A stretch of 64,000 nt of DNA from Muraenolepis orangiensis. Taxonomy: Eukaryota > Chordata > Actinopteri > Gadiformes > Muraenolepididae. Where the stretch lies: NCBI GenBank assembly GCA_027704905.1, contig JANIIK010000536.1:162501-226500 (forward strand). The letters run 5' to 3'. This document shows positions 43,801 through 56,395 of this stretch, in pieces (positions within the stretch are counted from its first letter, which is position 1; each line of letters opens with the position of its first letter). Made by a program: the position numbers and the translations under genes. The notes under the pieces were generated by a model. That model was not told where the DNA came from. It worked only from the letters and a program-made list of their open reading frames with translations, and made no database searches.

Positions 43801-46800
43801 AAAGTAGGGACTGGTTAGTCCCTACTTAGTTAGTGGTTAGTTAGTGGTTGAAGTGTCTTATTAATAACGGGTTCATTTTAAAGTGGTTAATTAAATGGTA
43901 AGCGTAGTAGATTTAGATCTAGTCCCATCAGCTGTGTAAAGGCTACGGGTCTCATTCCTCTGTCCTGTCGGTCTGTGTCCCAGATGGGGTTTCACAGAGA
44001 CATTGATTGGCCTTTTTGACTGGTTTTGTGTTTTCAGACGGCCGGCTGGATGTGGTTCAGAACAGCAAACTGCTCACGGCCATCTCTGTGTGGACCACCT
44101 TCGGTGAACTGGCCATACTCTACAACTGCACCAGGACCGCTACCGTCAGAGGTAGAATGCTATAGATCTAGAACTCATAGAACTCCATGGAACCTACTAT
44201 ATACACACACATCTGCCAGTCTAGTACATTTCACTTGGATATCCCTTAGTCACAGTCACAGTCTCAAGGGCACCTTGTATACGAGGCACAGTATGGAGCC
44301 ACAGTACCGGTGACCTCTTGACCTCTGACCCTGTGCTCCACAGCAATGAGCAGCGTGTTGACCTGGGCGCTGGACCGTGAGGCCTTTCAGAACATCACCA
44401 GGAGAACCGCCGAGAACCGACACCAACAGTACCATAACTTCCTGCGGAGGTCCGCCTCAAACACTCCCCCGGCGAACGCTTTAACCATGGACAGATTGAC
44501 TTGATGGACATGACTTAGTTGTGATGAGTCCTCCAAAGAGAAGAACACTAACCATAACACTTATCCGTCTTATTGTTTTAGTGTTTCCCTCTTGGCCGAT
44601 CTGCCCGAAGACAAGCTCAGCAAGATTGTGGACTGTCTGGAAGTGGTAAGTTATCTGATAAATGTATTAGTTAGTGGTAAGTTATCTGATAAATGTATTA
44701 GTTGGAGGTAAGTTATCTGATAAATGTATTAGTTGGAGGTAAGTTATCTGATAAATGTATTAGTTAGTGGTAAGTTATCTGATAAATGTATTAGTTAGTG
44801 GTAAGTTATCTGATAAATGTATTAGTTAGTGGTAGGTCTTCTGGTTAATATGAGTAAGTTGTATGTTATCTGATTAATTCATTCTTTAAACGAGGGGCCA
44901 TCCTCACATCCCAGACAGCTCCAGTCATCGCTGGGCTACCGTTTCTTTGTGTCAGCACTTTAGCTCCAGTATAGGAGAAGCTCCGGGTCCACCTGATTGG
45001 ACCCGCTGGTCCCGTTGTTACTTTAAGGCCCTGAAATGTTGACTAAAACGGGATGAATGATGTGTTGAGGTGTGGAAGTGTGGAGCTTTTGTGCTCAACA
45101 TTTCACTTCATGGAACAGTATTTTCTCAGGGAAAAGGGAGTGAGATGTGTCACTCCCTCCTCAAGGACAACCTTCTCACTCCTTGGAGCGAATTCTGCTG
45201 GTCAGTGTTTGGTGACTTGGCTTGGATCTGTATAACCTAACACTGCCACAGATGTGTCTGAACAGAGGCAGATGATATGCCAGACTGTGTATTTATACAG
45301 CCAGAGAAAGGAATCTTTGTTCCAGTCGAACACCATCGTACAAACAGGGAGAAAGATGTGTTGATACAACTCCCGTGGCGATTGAAGACGAGGTTATTAA
45401 GTGTTAAGGTTAATGGATGTGGGGTGTCCTCATAGCATAATAATCTCATGACACGGGTATTAGATATGTGTGTGTACGTATGTATCAACTTGATGTATAA
45501 ATAGATGCGTAAGTGTTATCATGGTTGAGGAATAGACAATGATGTCAGAGCTTCAGCTTCCACCAACAATCAAAAGGTTCTGCATGCCAGACATGGAGCA
45601 GGGCTGTCCTGGCAAAGCAGACTTAGTTTATGGCACTTCCTATCACTTCCTACTAAGGTCAGATACAGAGCCCTGCCAGCTGAGGTCTTCACTGGGTAGG
45701 TCCTTGTTGGAGGGAAACAGGTCTCACGCTTGCCAGCATTATTTGACATTAATATACAGCCAATCATTTAACACTTAAACCCCTGATATAATAACGGTGT
45801 CCTTTGGGGCCGGGGACAATAATGGACTGTCTCTCCTGCTGGAACATCATCTCCAATCAGGAGGCAGCAGCAATCACAGAGAGGGTTCTCTCTTTAAAGG
45901 CCCTGGCCTCTACCTGGTCCTCTAAAGGCCCTGGTCTCTACCTGGTCCTCTAAATGCCTTGGTCTCTACCTGGTCCTGGTCTCTACCTGGTCCTGGTCTC
46001 TACCTGGTCCTCTAAAGGCCTTGGTCTCTACCTGGTCCTGATCTCTACCTGGTCCTCTAAAAGCCCTGGCCTACCTTGTCCTCTAAAGGCCCTAGCCTCT
46101 ACCTGGTCCTCTTAAGGCCCTGGTCTCTACCTGGTCCCCTAAAAGCCCTGGTCTCTGCCTGGTCCTCTTAAGGCCCTGGTCTTTACATTACATTACATAA
46201 CAGTAATTTAGCAGACGCTTTTGTCCAAAGTGTCTTACAGTAGTGTGTTTCAACAAAGGAAGGTAAGAGAACAACTTGTCACCAGAAGTCAAAAGTGACT
46301 TTCATTCCTAACAACCTCTCCAAGAACTGAGCCAGTGGTCCTCTTAGGGCCTGGTCTCTGGGTATATCTGTTGTCTTAGCGGCGCCAGTAGCTCAGTCTG
46401 TTGGGACTTGGCTTGGGAACCGAAAGGTCGGAGGTAGGATGGGTTGAATGCAGAAAAACTGTATCCGGCCAACCAAGAGGATTCAATCCTCCAGATTTAG
46501 ATTTAGATTTAGTCTATTGATACTATAGTATACTATAGATTGTATCAGTCAGTACTCTTTCCTTTTAGGAGCACATCCATTGCAATACACGTCCTGTGTG
46601 GGAGAGATCACGCCATTGCAAGAAACCTGACCCAGCGTTGAACAACCCCTGCTTGAAACCCACCAACACATACAACCTGCACCTCCTCCCTGGCCTCCCC
46701 CTGCTGATGTCAGATGGGAAGTGACCCGCAGAGTCGAACTAACAGAAGCCACTAGCGACGAATGTCCTCTCCTCCATGGAGAGGTAAAGTCAAGAAGAAG

Positions 46801-49800
46801 CTTTCTCAGCCCTTAACAAAGTCCTGGGAAGAAACCAGAATCCAACTCTGGGTGGAAAAGCTTGGGAATAACCCTCCCCCAACTGTCATGGGAATACCCC
46901 CTACTGAAAACCTCCCCCCAGAAGCACCATGGGCTCAACCGCCTGAGAACCAGAACGGGGCCATCAAAAGCTGCTTTGGTCAAATGGGCTCCCAGCCCGG
47001 CCCAACCACCTGTGGATGTGGAGAAGTGTACCGCTCTATGGAGCACTGCCCTATCTGCCCGCTCCTGGCTCACCTCTCAAAAGACCTTGCAGTGTTCAAT
47101 AAACATGCAAAGGACTGTGTAAAGAAATGGGACACTGTCCACGCTTCAAACAAATTAAAAGAAGAATTTATACAATGATCTTAACAATTTAAGGTCCTGT
47201 ACCCCTCAAACATGTAACCTCCTGCTGTGTACCCCCTCTACCTCTCACCTGATGTTACATATGAAGACAAGACAGTGTTATTAACTATTTAAGGTCCTGT
47301 ACCCCTCAAACATTGGACCTCCTGCTGTGTACCCCCCTCTACCTCTCATATGAAGACAGTGTTATTAACTCTTCATTCAACCTCGTAAAAAGCCCTCTCA
47401 TATTTCAAACAAGTGATATGCACATCAGCTCAAACACAATATGAATGAAAAGTTATAATAAAATATGAAATCAATTTAAGTCAGAAGAAATGTCATATTC
47501 TGTTCAAGTCAAGTCAAGTTTATTGTCACTTCACAGTTTACACAAGTATAAAGCAGTGAGTGAAAATATTATGTGCAATACCCGACGACAGACAGCAGTT
47601 ATAAGAATAAGATAAGATAAAAACCAAATAGAATAAAATAAGTAAAAATAATAATAAATAAATAAATAAAACTGTATAAAGTTAAATATATAAAAGTAAA
47701 AATGCAATTTATAAAATGCAATATATCGGCACAGAAAAGAGCAATATGTATATATAAATCAATGTAATAAAATATACAATGTTATATGCTATACACCCTT
47801 GTTCAGCAGCCTGATGGCCTGACTGTGGAAGCTATCTTAAGTCTATTTGTGCGGCAGTTGATACTGCGGTATCGCCTGCCTGACGGTAAAAGTGAATACA
47901 GTTGGTGGCTGTAGGGCAATGTCTTTTATGATGCATTTGGCCTTGGCCACACACCGCTGGTTGTATATATCCAGGAGGGAGGGGAGCTCACCTCCAACGA
48001 TATACTGGGCTGTCCACACCACCCTTTGAAGCTCTCTGCGCTCGAGTGCGGTGCAGTTCCCGTACCAGGCGGTGATACACCCTGTAAGAACACTCTCAAT
48101 TGTCCCGGTGTAGAATGTTCTCAGGATGCAGGGGCCCATGCTGAATTTCCTCAGACTCCTGAGGAAATACAGGCGTTGTTGGGTCCTTTTCACCACGTGT
48201 GTGGTGTGCGTGGACAATGTGAGGTCCTCGGAGATGTGCACACCGAGGAACTTGAAGCCGCTGACCCTCTCTACTGCAACACTGTCGATGGAGATAGGGC
48301 CGTGCTCTCTTCTCTGCTTCCTGTAGTCCACGATAGGCTCCTTGGTCTTCTTGACATTGAGGGCGAGGCTGTTCTCCTGGCACCACTGCTCCAGCAATAC
48401 AACCTCCTCCCTGTAGGAGGCTGTCTCGTCGTCGCTGGCGATCAGGCCCATCACTGTCGTGCCGTCAGCAAACTTGACGATGACGTTGGAGCTGTGCATA
48501 GCCATGCAGTCGTGGGTGTAGAGGGAGTAGAGGAGAGGGCTCATCACGCATCCCTGGGGGGCTCCCGTGTTGAGGGTCAGTGGCTCTGAGGTGGTGCTGC
48601 CCATCCTCACCATCTGGCGGCGGTCCGACAGGAGGTCCAGTATCCAGCTACATGTGGATGGGCCTAGACCTCTAAGCTTGGTGTCGAGCTTGGCAGGAAC
48701 TATCGTGTTGAACGCTGAGCTGTAGTCCACAAACAGCATTCGAACATAACAGTTCTTTCCCTCCAGGTGGGAAAGGGCAGTATGGAGGGCCATGGCAATT
48801 GCGTCGTCCGTGGATCTGTTTTGACGATATGCAAATTGCCATGGGTCCAGCGTGGCAGGTAACACGGAGCAAATAAAGTCCTTGACCAACCTCTCGAAGC
48901 ATTTGCTGACAATCGAGGTGAGGGCTACAGGTCTATAGTCATTCAGGCATGTTACCTTGGGTTGTTTAGGGACAGGCACGATGGTGGACATCTTGAAGAC
49001 CGCAGAAGAACAGCCTGGGCCAGGGAGAGGTTGAAGATGTCTGCAAAGACTCCTGCGCATGCTCTGAGGATGCGGCCCGGGATGTCGTCGGGGCCTGCCG
49101 CCTTACGGATGTTCAACCGCTTGAAGGTGCGGCGCACATCCGCCTCCAAGATGTTCAGCAGGCTGGTCTCCTCAGGCGGCGCTGGATTCGGCGGGCTGCC
49201 GTTCACGTTGAACCGAGCAAAAAAAGTATTTAGCTCTCCTGGGAGGGAGGTAGAGGAGTTCTCTACACAACTGGTTCTCCCTCTGAAGTTCGTTATCGTC
49301 TGTAGCCCCTGACACATACCCCTCGCGTCGTGGCTCTTGAATTTCTCCTCCACCCTGTCCTTGTACTCCTGCTTGGCAGTGACGATGGTCTTACGGAGGT
49401 CGTAACGTTCCCGGAGCCAAAGGCGGCGTTACGCGCGTGGAGGGCAGCGCGAACATTGCCGTTAATCCACGGTTTCTGGTTGAGATATATCCGAACCGAC
49501 TTGGTCAGAACAACGTCATCTATGCACTTCTTGATGAACCCGGTGACCGAGGACGCGTACTCATTGATGTTATTGTCCGAGGCAACGCGGAACATGTGCC
49601 AGTCAGCGCAATCAAAACAATCCATGCAGCATAGAGTCCGATTGGTCCGACCAGCATTGGACCTCCCTCACAGCGATCGGTTGCTGCTTCAGTCTCTGCC
49701 TATAGGCGGGGTGTAGCTGGATAGAGCGGTGGTCTGATTTGCCGAACGGTGGGCGGAGGAGGGCCTTGTAGCCATCAAGGAAGGGAGTGTAGCAGTGGTT

Positions 49801-52800
49801 GAGGATCCGCTCACCCCGTGTGTTGCTCATTATGTGTTGGTAGAACTTCGGGAGAACCTTCTTCAGGTTTGCCTTGTTGAAGTCCCCCGCCACGATGAGA
49901 GCAGCCTCAAAGTGTGCCGACTCCTGTTCGCTGATAGCCTCATACAGTTCCTTCAGCGCTGTGTCCGTGTTGGCTTGTGGGGGAATGTAAACAGCGGTCA
50001 CGGTTACCGCTGTAAACTCCCGAGGTAGCCAGAATGGACGGCACATAAGCATCAGGTACTCCAGGTCCGGGGAACAGAAAGACTTGAGGGGATGTACATG
50101 ACTTTGGTTGCACCAAGATCTGTTAATCATGAGACATACCCCCCCCCTCCGCGATCTTTACCGGAGAGAGCCTTTGTTCTGTCCGCCCGGTGGATGGAAA
50201 ATCCCGTCGGCTCGATAGCTGCGTCGGTTACCCCCTCCGACATCCCCCTCTTTGTTCATGCTGCTTAAGTACACACCACTCATCAAGCGTGTGAAGCCCA
50301 CCGTTAGGACAGTCAAAGTGTGGCCTGAGGGAGCAGACTCTAAGTTGCAGAACCGATTTCTGCACACGAATTGGAGCCTGTTTGCCTCCCAGTCTACCCT
50401 TGACTCCCACACCAACATCTACTCCTACGCCTCCTCTGTTTTGGATCAACTCCAGCATTGACACTGTCACCACCCTCAAACAGATCACAACATTCCCCAA
50501 CCAGAAGCCGTGGATGAACAGAGACGTGACGCTGCTTTTAGGTCGGGTGATGCACTAATGATGGCTAATCTGAAAAAGGGCATCAAGCAGGCCAAGCTCA
50601 AACACCAGCGAAGGGTTGAAGACGACTTCAACAATTCCGATCCCCGACGCATGTGGCAGGGCATCCAGGCCATCATGGATTATAAACCTTCCAACAACTC
50701 CCCCCCAACCACCAACTTATCCCTCCCTGACAAACTCAATAATTGTTTTGCCCGCTACGACCGGAACAACCCCGAACTGCCCACCAGGGCTATTCTCCCC
50801 GTTGACCACCAACTCCTCACCCTATCCCCCACAGACGTGCGTGCGGCACTGAGCAGAACAAATGCGCATAAGGCAGCTGGTCCTGATGGCATCCCCGGTC
50901 GTGTGCTAAGGAAATGCGCTGAGCAGCTGACCGAGGTCCTTACTGACATTTTCAACTTGTCACTAGCTCAGGCAGTTGTCCCTGTGTGCTTTAAAACCAC
51001 CTCCATTGTGCCAGTGCCAAAACACTCCTCTGCAGCGAGCCTCAACGACTTCCGCCCTGTTGCACTCACCCCCATCATCATGAAGTGCTTCGAGAGGCTG
51101 GTCCTGGCTCACCTCAAATCTGGCCTGTAACCCTCACTAGATAAATACCAATTTGCCTACCGTGAGAACAGGAGCACGGAGGACGCCATTTCCTCAACTC
51201 TTTACTCCGCTCTCTCCCACCTGAATGAGAGCAACACCCACGTGAGAATGCTGTTCATAGACTTCAGCTCAGCATTTAACACCTCATCCCCTCCAAACAC
51301 ATCTTAAAACTTGGTGACCTCATGAAAACCAAGAACCTTGACATCAACCCCTCAGTTTGTAACTGGTTACTAGACTTCCTAACCAACAGACCCCAGTCAG
51401 TCAGGTTAGACCATCTCACCTCCTCCACCCTCACCCTAAACACCGGCGTTCCACAAGGCTGTGTGCTGAGGACGACACAACGGCGGTGGGCCTCATCAAA
51501 AACAACGGTGAGGCAGCATACAGGGAGGATGTCCAGCACCTGGTGGCGTGGTGTGCTGACAACAACCTGGCCCTCAACACCAAGAAGACCAAGTAGCTCA
51601 TCGTCGACTTCAGGAAGACCAGAGCTGGCGCACACGCCCCCATCCTCATCAACGGAGCAGAGGTTGAGTGTGTCTCCAGCTTCAAATTCCTGGGGGTCCA
51701 CACCTCCGAGGACCTCTCCTGGTCCCTCAATACTGCCTCACTGGTAAAGAAGGCTCACCAGTGTCTCTTCTTCCTGAGGAGACTGAGGAAAGCCCACCTT
51801 TTACCGGTGTGCTATTGAAAGCATCCTCACCAACTGCGTCACAGTGTGGTACGGCAACTGCACTGCTTCCGACCGGAAAGCGCAGCAGAGGGTGGTGAAA
51901 ACCAGCCAACGCATCGTTGGACTACCCCTCCCTGCAATAAACACTACCCACCACAAACTGTGTCTGAGGACGGCGCAAAAAATAGTGGATGACCCCTCTC
52001 ACCCCAACCATGGACTGTTTGCCCTCCTCCCCTCCGGTCTATTGATACTATAGTATAACACGGAGTGTATCTGGTCTATTGATACTATAGTATAACACAG
52101 AGTGTATCTGGTCTATTGATACTATAGTATAACACAGAGTGTATCTGTGTACCCAACAGGAGCACTTCGACCAGGGCGAGTATGTTATCCGGGAAGGAGA
52201 GGAGGGAAGCACATTCTACATCATCGCTCAGGGAAAGGTACCTCCCCCTCCCTCAAGACTACAACACCCACATTCAAATGTTTATGAAGTACAGGTATGT
52301 GTTGGATACGTGTGTATGTATCTGTAACGGTCGGCCTATATACAGTGTGTGTTGTATGTTTATGTACTGTATTATTATACAGTACTTACATTTATGTAAG
52401 TACTGTATTGTTATGGTGAACCAGCGCTCTCTGCTGTGCAGGTGAAAGTGACCCAGAGCACCCCGGAACACAAGGAGCCTCAGGTGATCAACTCGCTGCA
52501 GAAGGGAGATTACTTTGGAGAGAAAGCCCTGATCAGGTACCTGGAGACACGGCCACACCGAGGACACCCAGACATCTGGATGTCTGGCTGTTGTTCTGGG
52601 ACTTCATGCTGTGCTCGTCTCGTCCCGCAGTGATGATGTCAGGTCGGCTAACATTGTTGCCGAGGACGACGGCTTGGAGTGTCTCGTGATCGACCGTGAG
52701 TAAGTACGGCTCAACACCTAACCCTAGTGCTAACTCTAGTGCTAATCCTAACCCTAGTCCTAACCATAGTACTAACCCTAACCCTAGCATTAACCCTAGT

Positions 52801-55800
52801 ACTAACACTACCCCTAGTATTAACCCTAGTACTAACCCTAACCTAGTACTAACACTCACCCTAGTAGTAATACTAGTACTAACCCTAACCCTAGTACTAA
52901 CCATAGTACTAACCCTAGTACTAACACTAACCCTAGTACTAACACTAACTAACACTAACACTAACCATAGATGATGGAGTATGGCGTCGTACGAGGCTGC
53001 CGTGTCGCGAGCTCCCGCACGACGACGCAGTTTTTTGTTATATTATTTTTATCGCGACGATCTTTGTTCAGGAAGTTAGCAGCACATTCACTTATAACTT
53101 TTGCACACTTCTGGAGATCAGATCGACAGTCGCGCGCCGCCTACCGGAGTTTTTTCATTCTTTCGACTCGGACGTCCCACCCGAAGTCACAGCTGGATTA
53201 TCTCCGACCATCTTGGGCACGATTACACCCAAGCGTCATCGGAAGAAGCGAGGGAAGCGAGCTGGCGTGCTAGTCAGGCTGAGATGTCAATCCGATCGCC
53301 CCCCACTACCCACCATTCTGCTGGCTAATGTACAGTCTCTAGACAATAAGTTAAGCGAGCTACAGGCTCGTATTCAATTCCACCGGGAAACTAAGGACAA
53401 TTGTATCATCTGCCTTACGGAGACATGGATGTCGGAGGGGGTTAGCAATGCAGCTATCGAGCTATCGCTTTTCCGTCCACCGAGCGGACAGAACAAAGGC
53501 TCTCTCCGTTAAACGATAGAAGTTTGATAGAAGTTATCGAACAAACTTCATTCGATAACGAACTTCAGAGGGAGAACCAGTTGTGTAGAGAACTCCTCTA
53601 CCTCCCTCCCAGGAGAGCTAAATCCTTTTTTTGCTCGGTTCGACGTGAATGGCAGCCCGCCGAAGCCAGCGCCGCCTGAGGAGACCAGCCTGCTGAACAT
53701 CTCGGAGGCGGATGTGTGCCGCACCTTCAAGCGGTTGAACATCCGTAAGGCGGCAGGCCCCGACGACATCCCGGGCCGCGTCCTCAGAGCATGCGCAGAC
53801 CAGTTGGCAGGAGTCTTTGCAGACATCTCAACCTCTCCATGTTACCTGCCACGCTGGACCCGTGGAAATTTGCATATCGTCAAAACAGATCCACGGACGA
53901 CGCAATTGCCATGGCCCTCCACACTGCCCTTTCCCACCTGGAGGGAAATAACTGTTATGTGCGAATGCTGTTTGTGGACTACAGCTCAGCATTCAACATG
54001 ATAGTTCCTGCCAAGCTCGATACCAAGCTTAGAGGTCTAGGCGTGCCCCCATCCACGTGCAGCTGGATACTGGACCTCCTGTCGGACTGCCTGGTGGTGA
54101 GGATGGGCAGCACCACCTCAGAGCCACTGACCCTCAACACGGGAGCCTCCCAGGGATGCGTGCTGAGCCCTCTCCTCTACTCCCTCTACACCCACGACTG
54201 CATGGCTATGCACAGCTCCAACATCATCAAGTTTGCTGACGACACAACAGTGATGGGCCTGATCGCCGGCGACCACGAGACAGCCTACAGGGAGGAGGTT
54301 GGTTCGCTGGAGCAGTGGTGCCTCAACGTCAAGAAGACCAAGGAGCTGATCATGGACTTCAGGAAGCAGAGAGGAGAGCACAGCCCTATCTCCATAGACG
54401 GTGTTGCAGTAGAGAGGGTGAGCAGCTTCAAGTTCCTCGGTGTGCACATCTCCGAGGACCTCACGTGGTCCACGCACACCACACACGTGGTGAAAAGGGC
54501 CCAACAAAGCCTGTATTTCCTCAGGCGTCTGAGGAAATTCAGCATGGGCCCCCGCATCCTGAGAACATTCTATACCGGCACCATCGAGAGTGTTATTACA
54601 GGGTGTATCACCGCCTGGTGCGGGAACTGCACCGCACTCGAGCGCAGAGCGCTTCAAAGGGTGGTGCGGACGGCCCAGTATATCGTTGGAGGTGAGCTCC
54701 CCTCCCTCCTGGATATATACAACCAGCGGTGCGTGGCCAAGGCCAAACACATCATACAAGACAATGCCCACCCCAGCCACGAACTGTATTCACTTTTACC
54801 GTCAGGCAGGCGATACCGCAGTATCAAGTGCCATACAAATAGACTCAGAGATAGCTTCCACAGTCAGGCCATCAGGCTGCTGAACAAGGGCGTATAGCAT
54901 ATAACAATGTACATTTACATTTACATTTAGGACATTTGGCACACGCTTTCACGCTATCCAAAGCAACTTACAAGGATTACATTTGTTGAAGTAGACAATA
55001 GCATAACGCTGAGGTACGCAAACATAAAAATAGAGCAGTTCACAAGCATTCATATTAACAAGATGAATAACACAATTTCGTACTGGCAGGTCACCTGCTT
55101 AAGTAGCTGTGATAAGAGCGTGTTATCAACATTAAGGATATACACTTGCTAGAATTTACAACATGCTAAGAGCTATTAATGTCAGGACTTAAGCAAGTTA
55201 GGGGTTCACAAAGGAGAAGTCCATGTGGACTCAGTTCATGGAGAGTCCAGGTGGACTCTGAACAGGTGGGTCTTGAGTCTCTTGCGGAAGCTGGCGAGGG
55301 ACTCTGCCGTCCTGACATGAGACGGGAGTTCATTCCACCTGTGGAGCCAGAGCCCTGAAGAGCTGGGTCTTGGAAGAGTGATGCCTGGTTGTGTATATTT
55401 ATGTATTTATGTATATTTATGTATATATGTATATATTATATTATATATTATATTATATTTTTTATAATATGATATATATAATATATATCATAAATATATA
55501 TATTATATATATTTCTGTATATATAATGTATATTTATGTATTATTTATATAATGTATATTTTTATTACATTGATTTATATATACATATTGCTCTTTTTCT
55601 GTGCCGATATATTGCATTTTATAAATTGCATTTTAATTTTAATTTTTTAACTTATTTTATTATATTCTGTTTTATTCTATTTTTATCTTATTTTTATAAC
55701 TGCTGTCTGTTGTCGGGTTTTGCACATAAGATTTTCACTCACTGCTTTATACTTGTGTAAACTGTGAAGTGACAATAAACTTGACTTGACTTTACTTGAA

Positions 55801-56354
55801 ACCTAACCCTAGTTTTAAGTATAGTTCTAACCCTAAACCCAGTACTAAACCTAGTACTAAACCGAACCTTAGTACTCACCCTAGTACTAACCCTAAACTA
55901 TTCCTTACCCTAGTACTAACCCATAACCTAGTACTAACCCTAACTCTAATACTAACCCTAACCCTAGTACTAATCATAGTACTAACCCTAAACCCAGTAC
56001 TAACCCTAGTACTAACCCTAACCATAACTCTAATAATCCTAACCCCTGCTGCTGCCCCCCGCCCCACACCTCTGCTCAACACCTAGAATAATAAATCACC
56101 ACCAATGTCTTCGACTGCCTTGCACTGTATCACAACTACCTACCTCATATCATTTACATATTGATTGATAAGATACCTGTACATTTTTACTGTACCTGCC
56201 ATATATATTTTAATCTCCAACTGTTGATAGAACTGCATATCCCTGCTCACTGCCTGCTGTATATACATTTAGATATATTTATCCTGCTTTTCATAACTGC
56301 ATACCCCTGATCACTACCTGTTAAATACTTATACTAACTTACCTGTGTATATAC

Positions 56355-56395
<41 letters not shown>

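Noticed and set aside
46380..46460. tRNA gene
   Set aside because: Only the A-box half is tRNA-like; no complete cloverleaf, and the context is a SINE.
48026..48589. Plus-strand frame opposite the LINE-A reverse transcriptase
   Set aside because: Antisense shadow of the RT frame; the same occurs at 54118-54780 opposite LINE-C.
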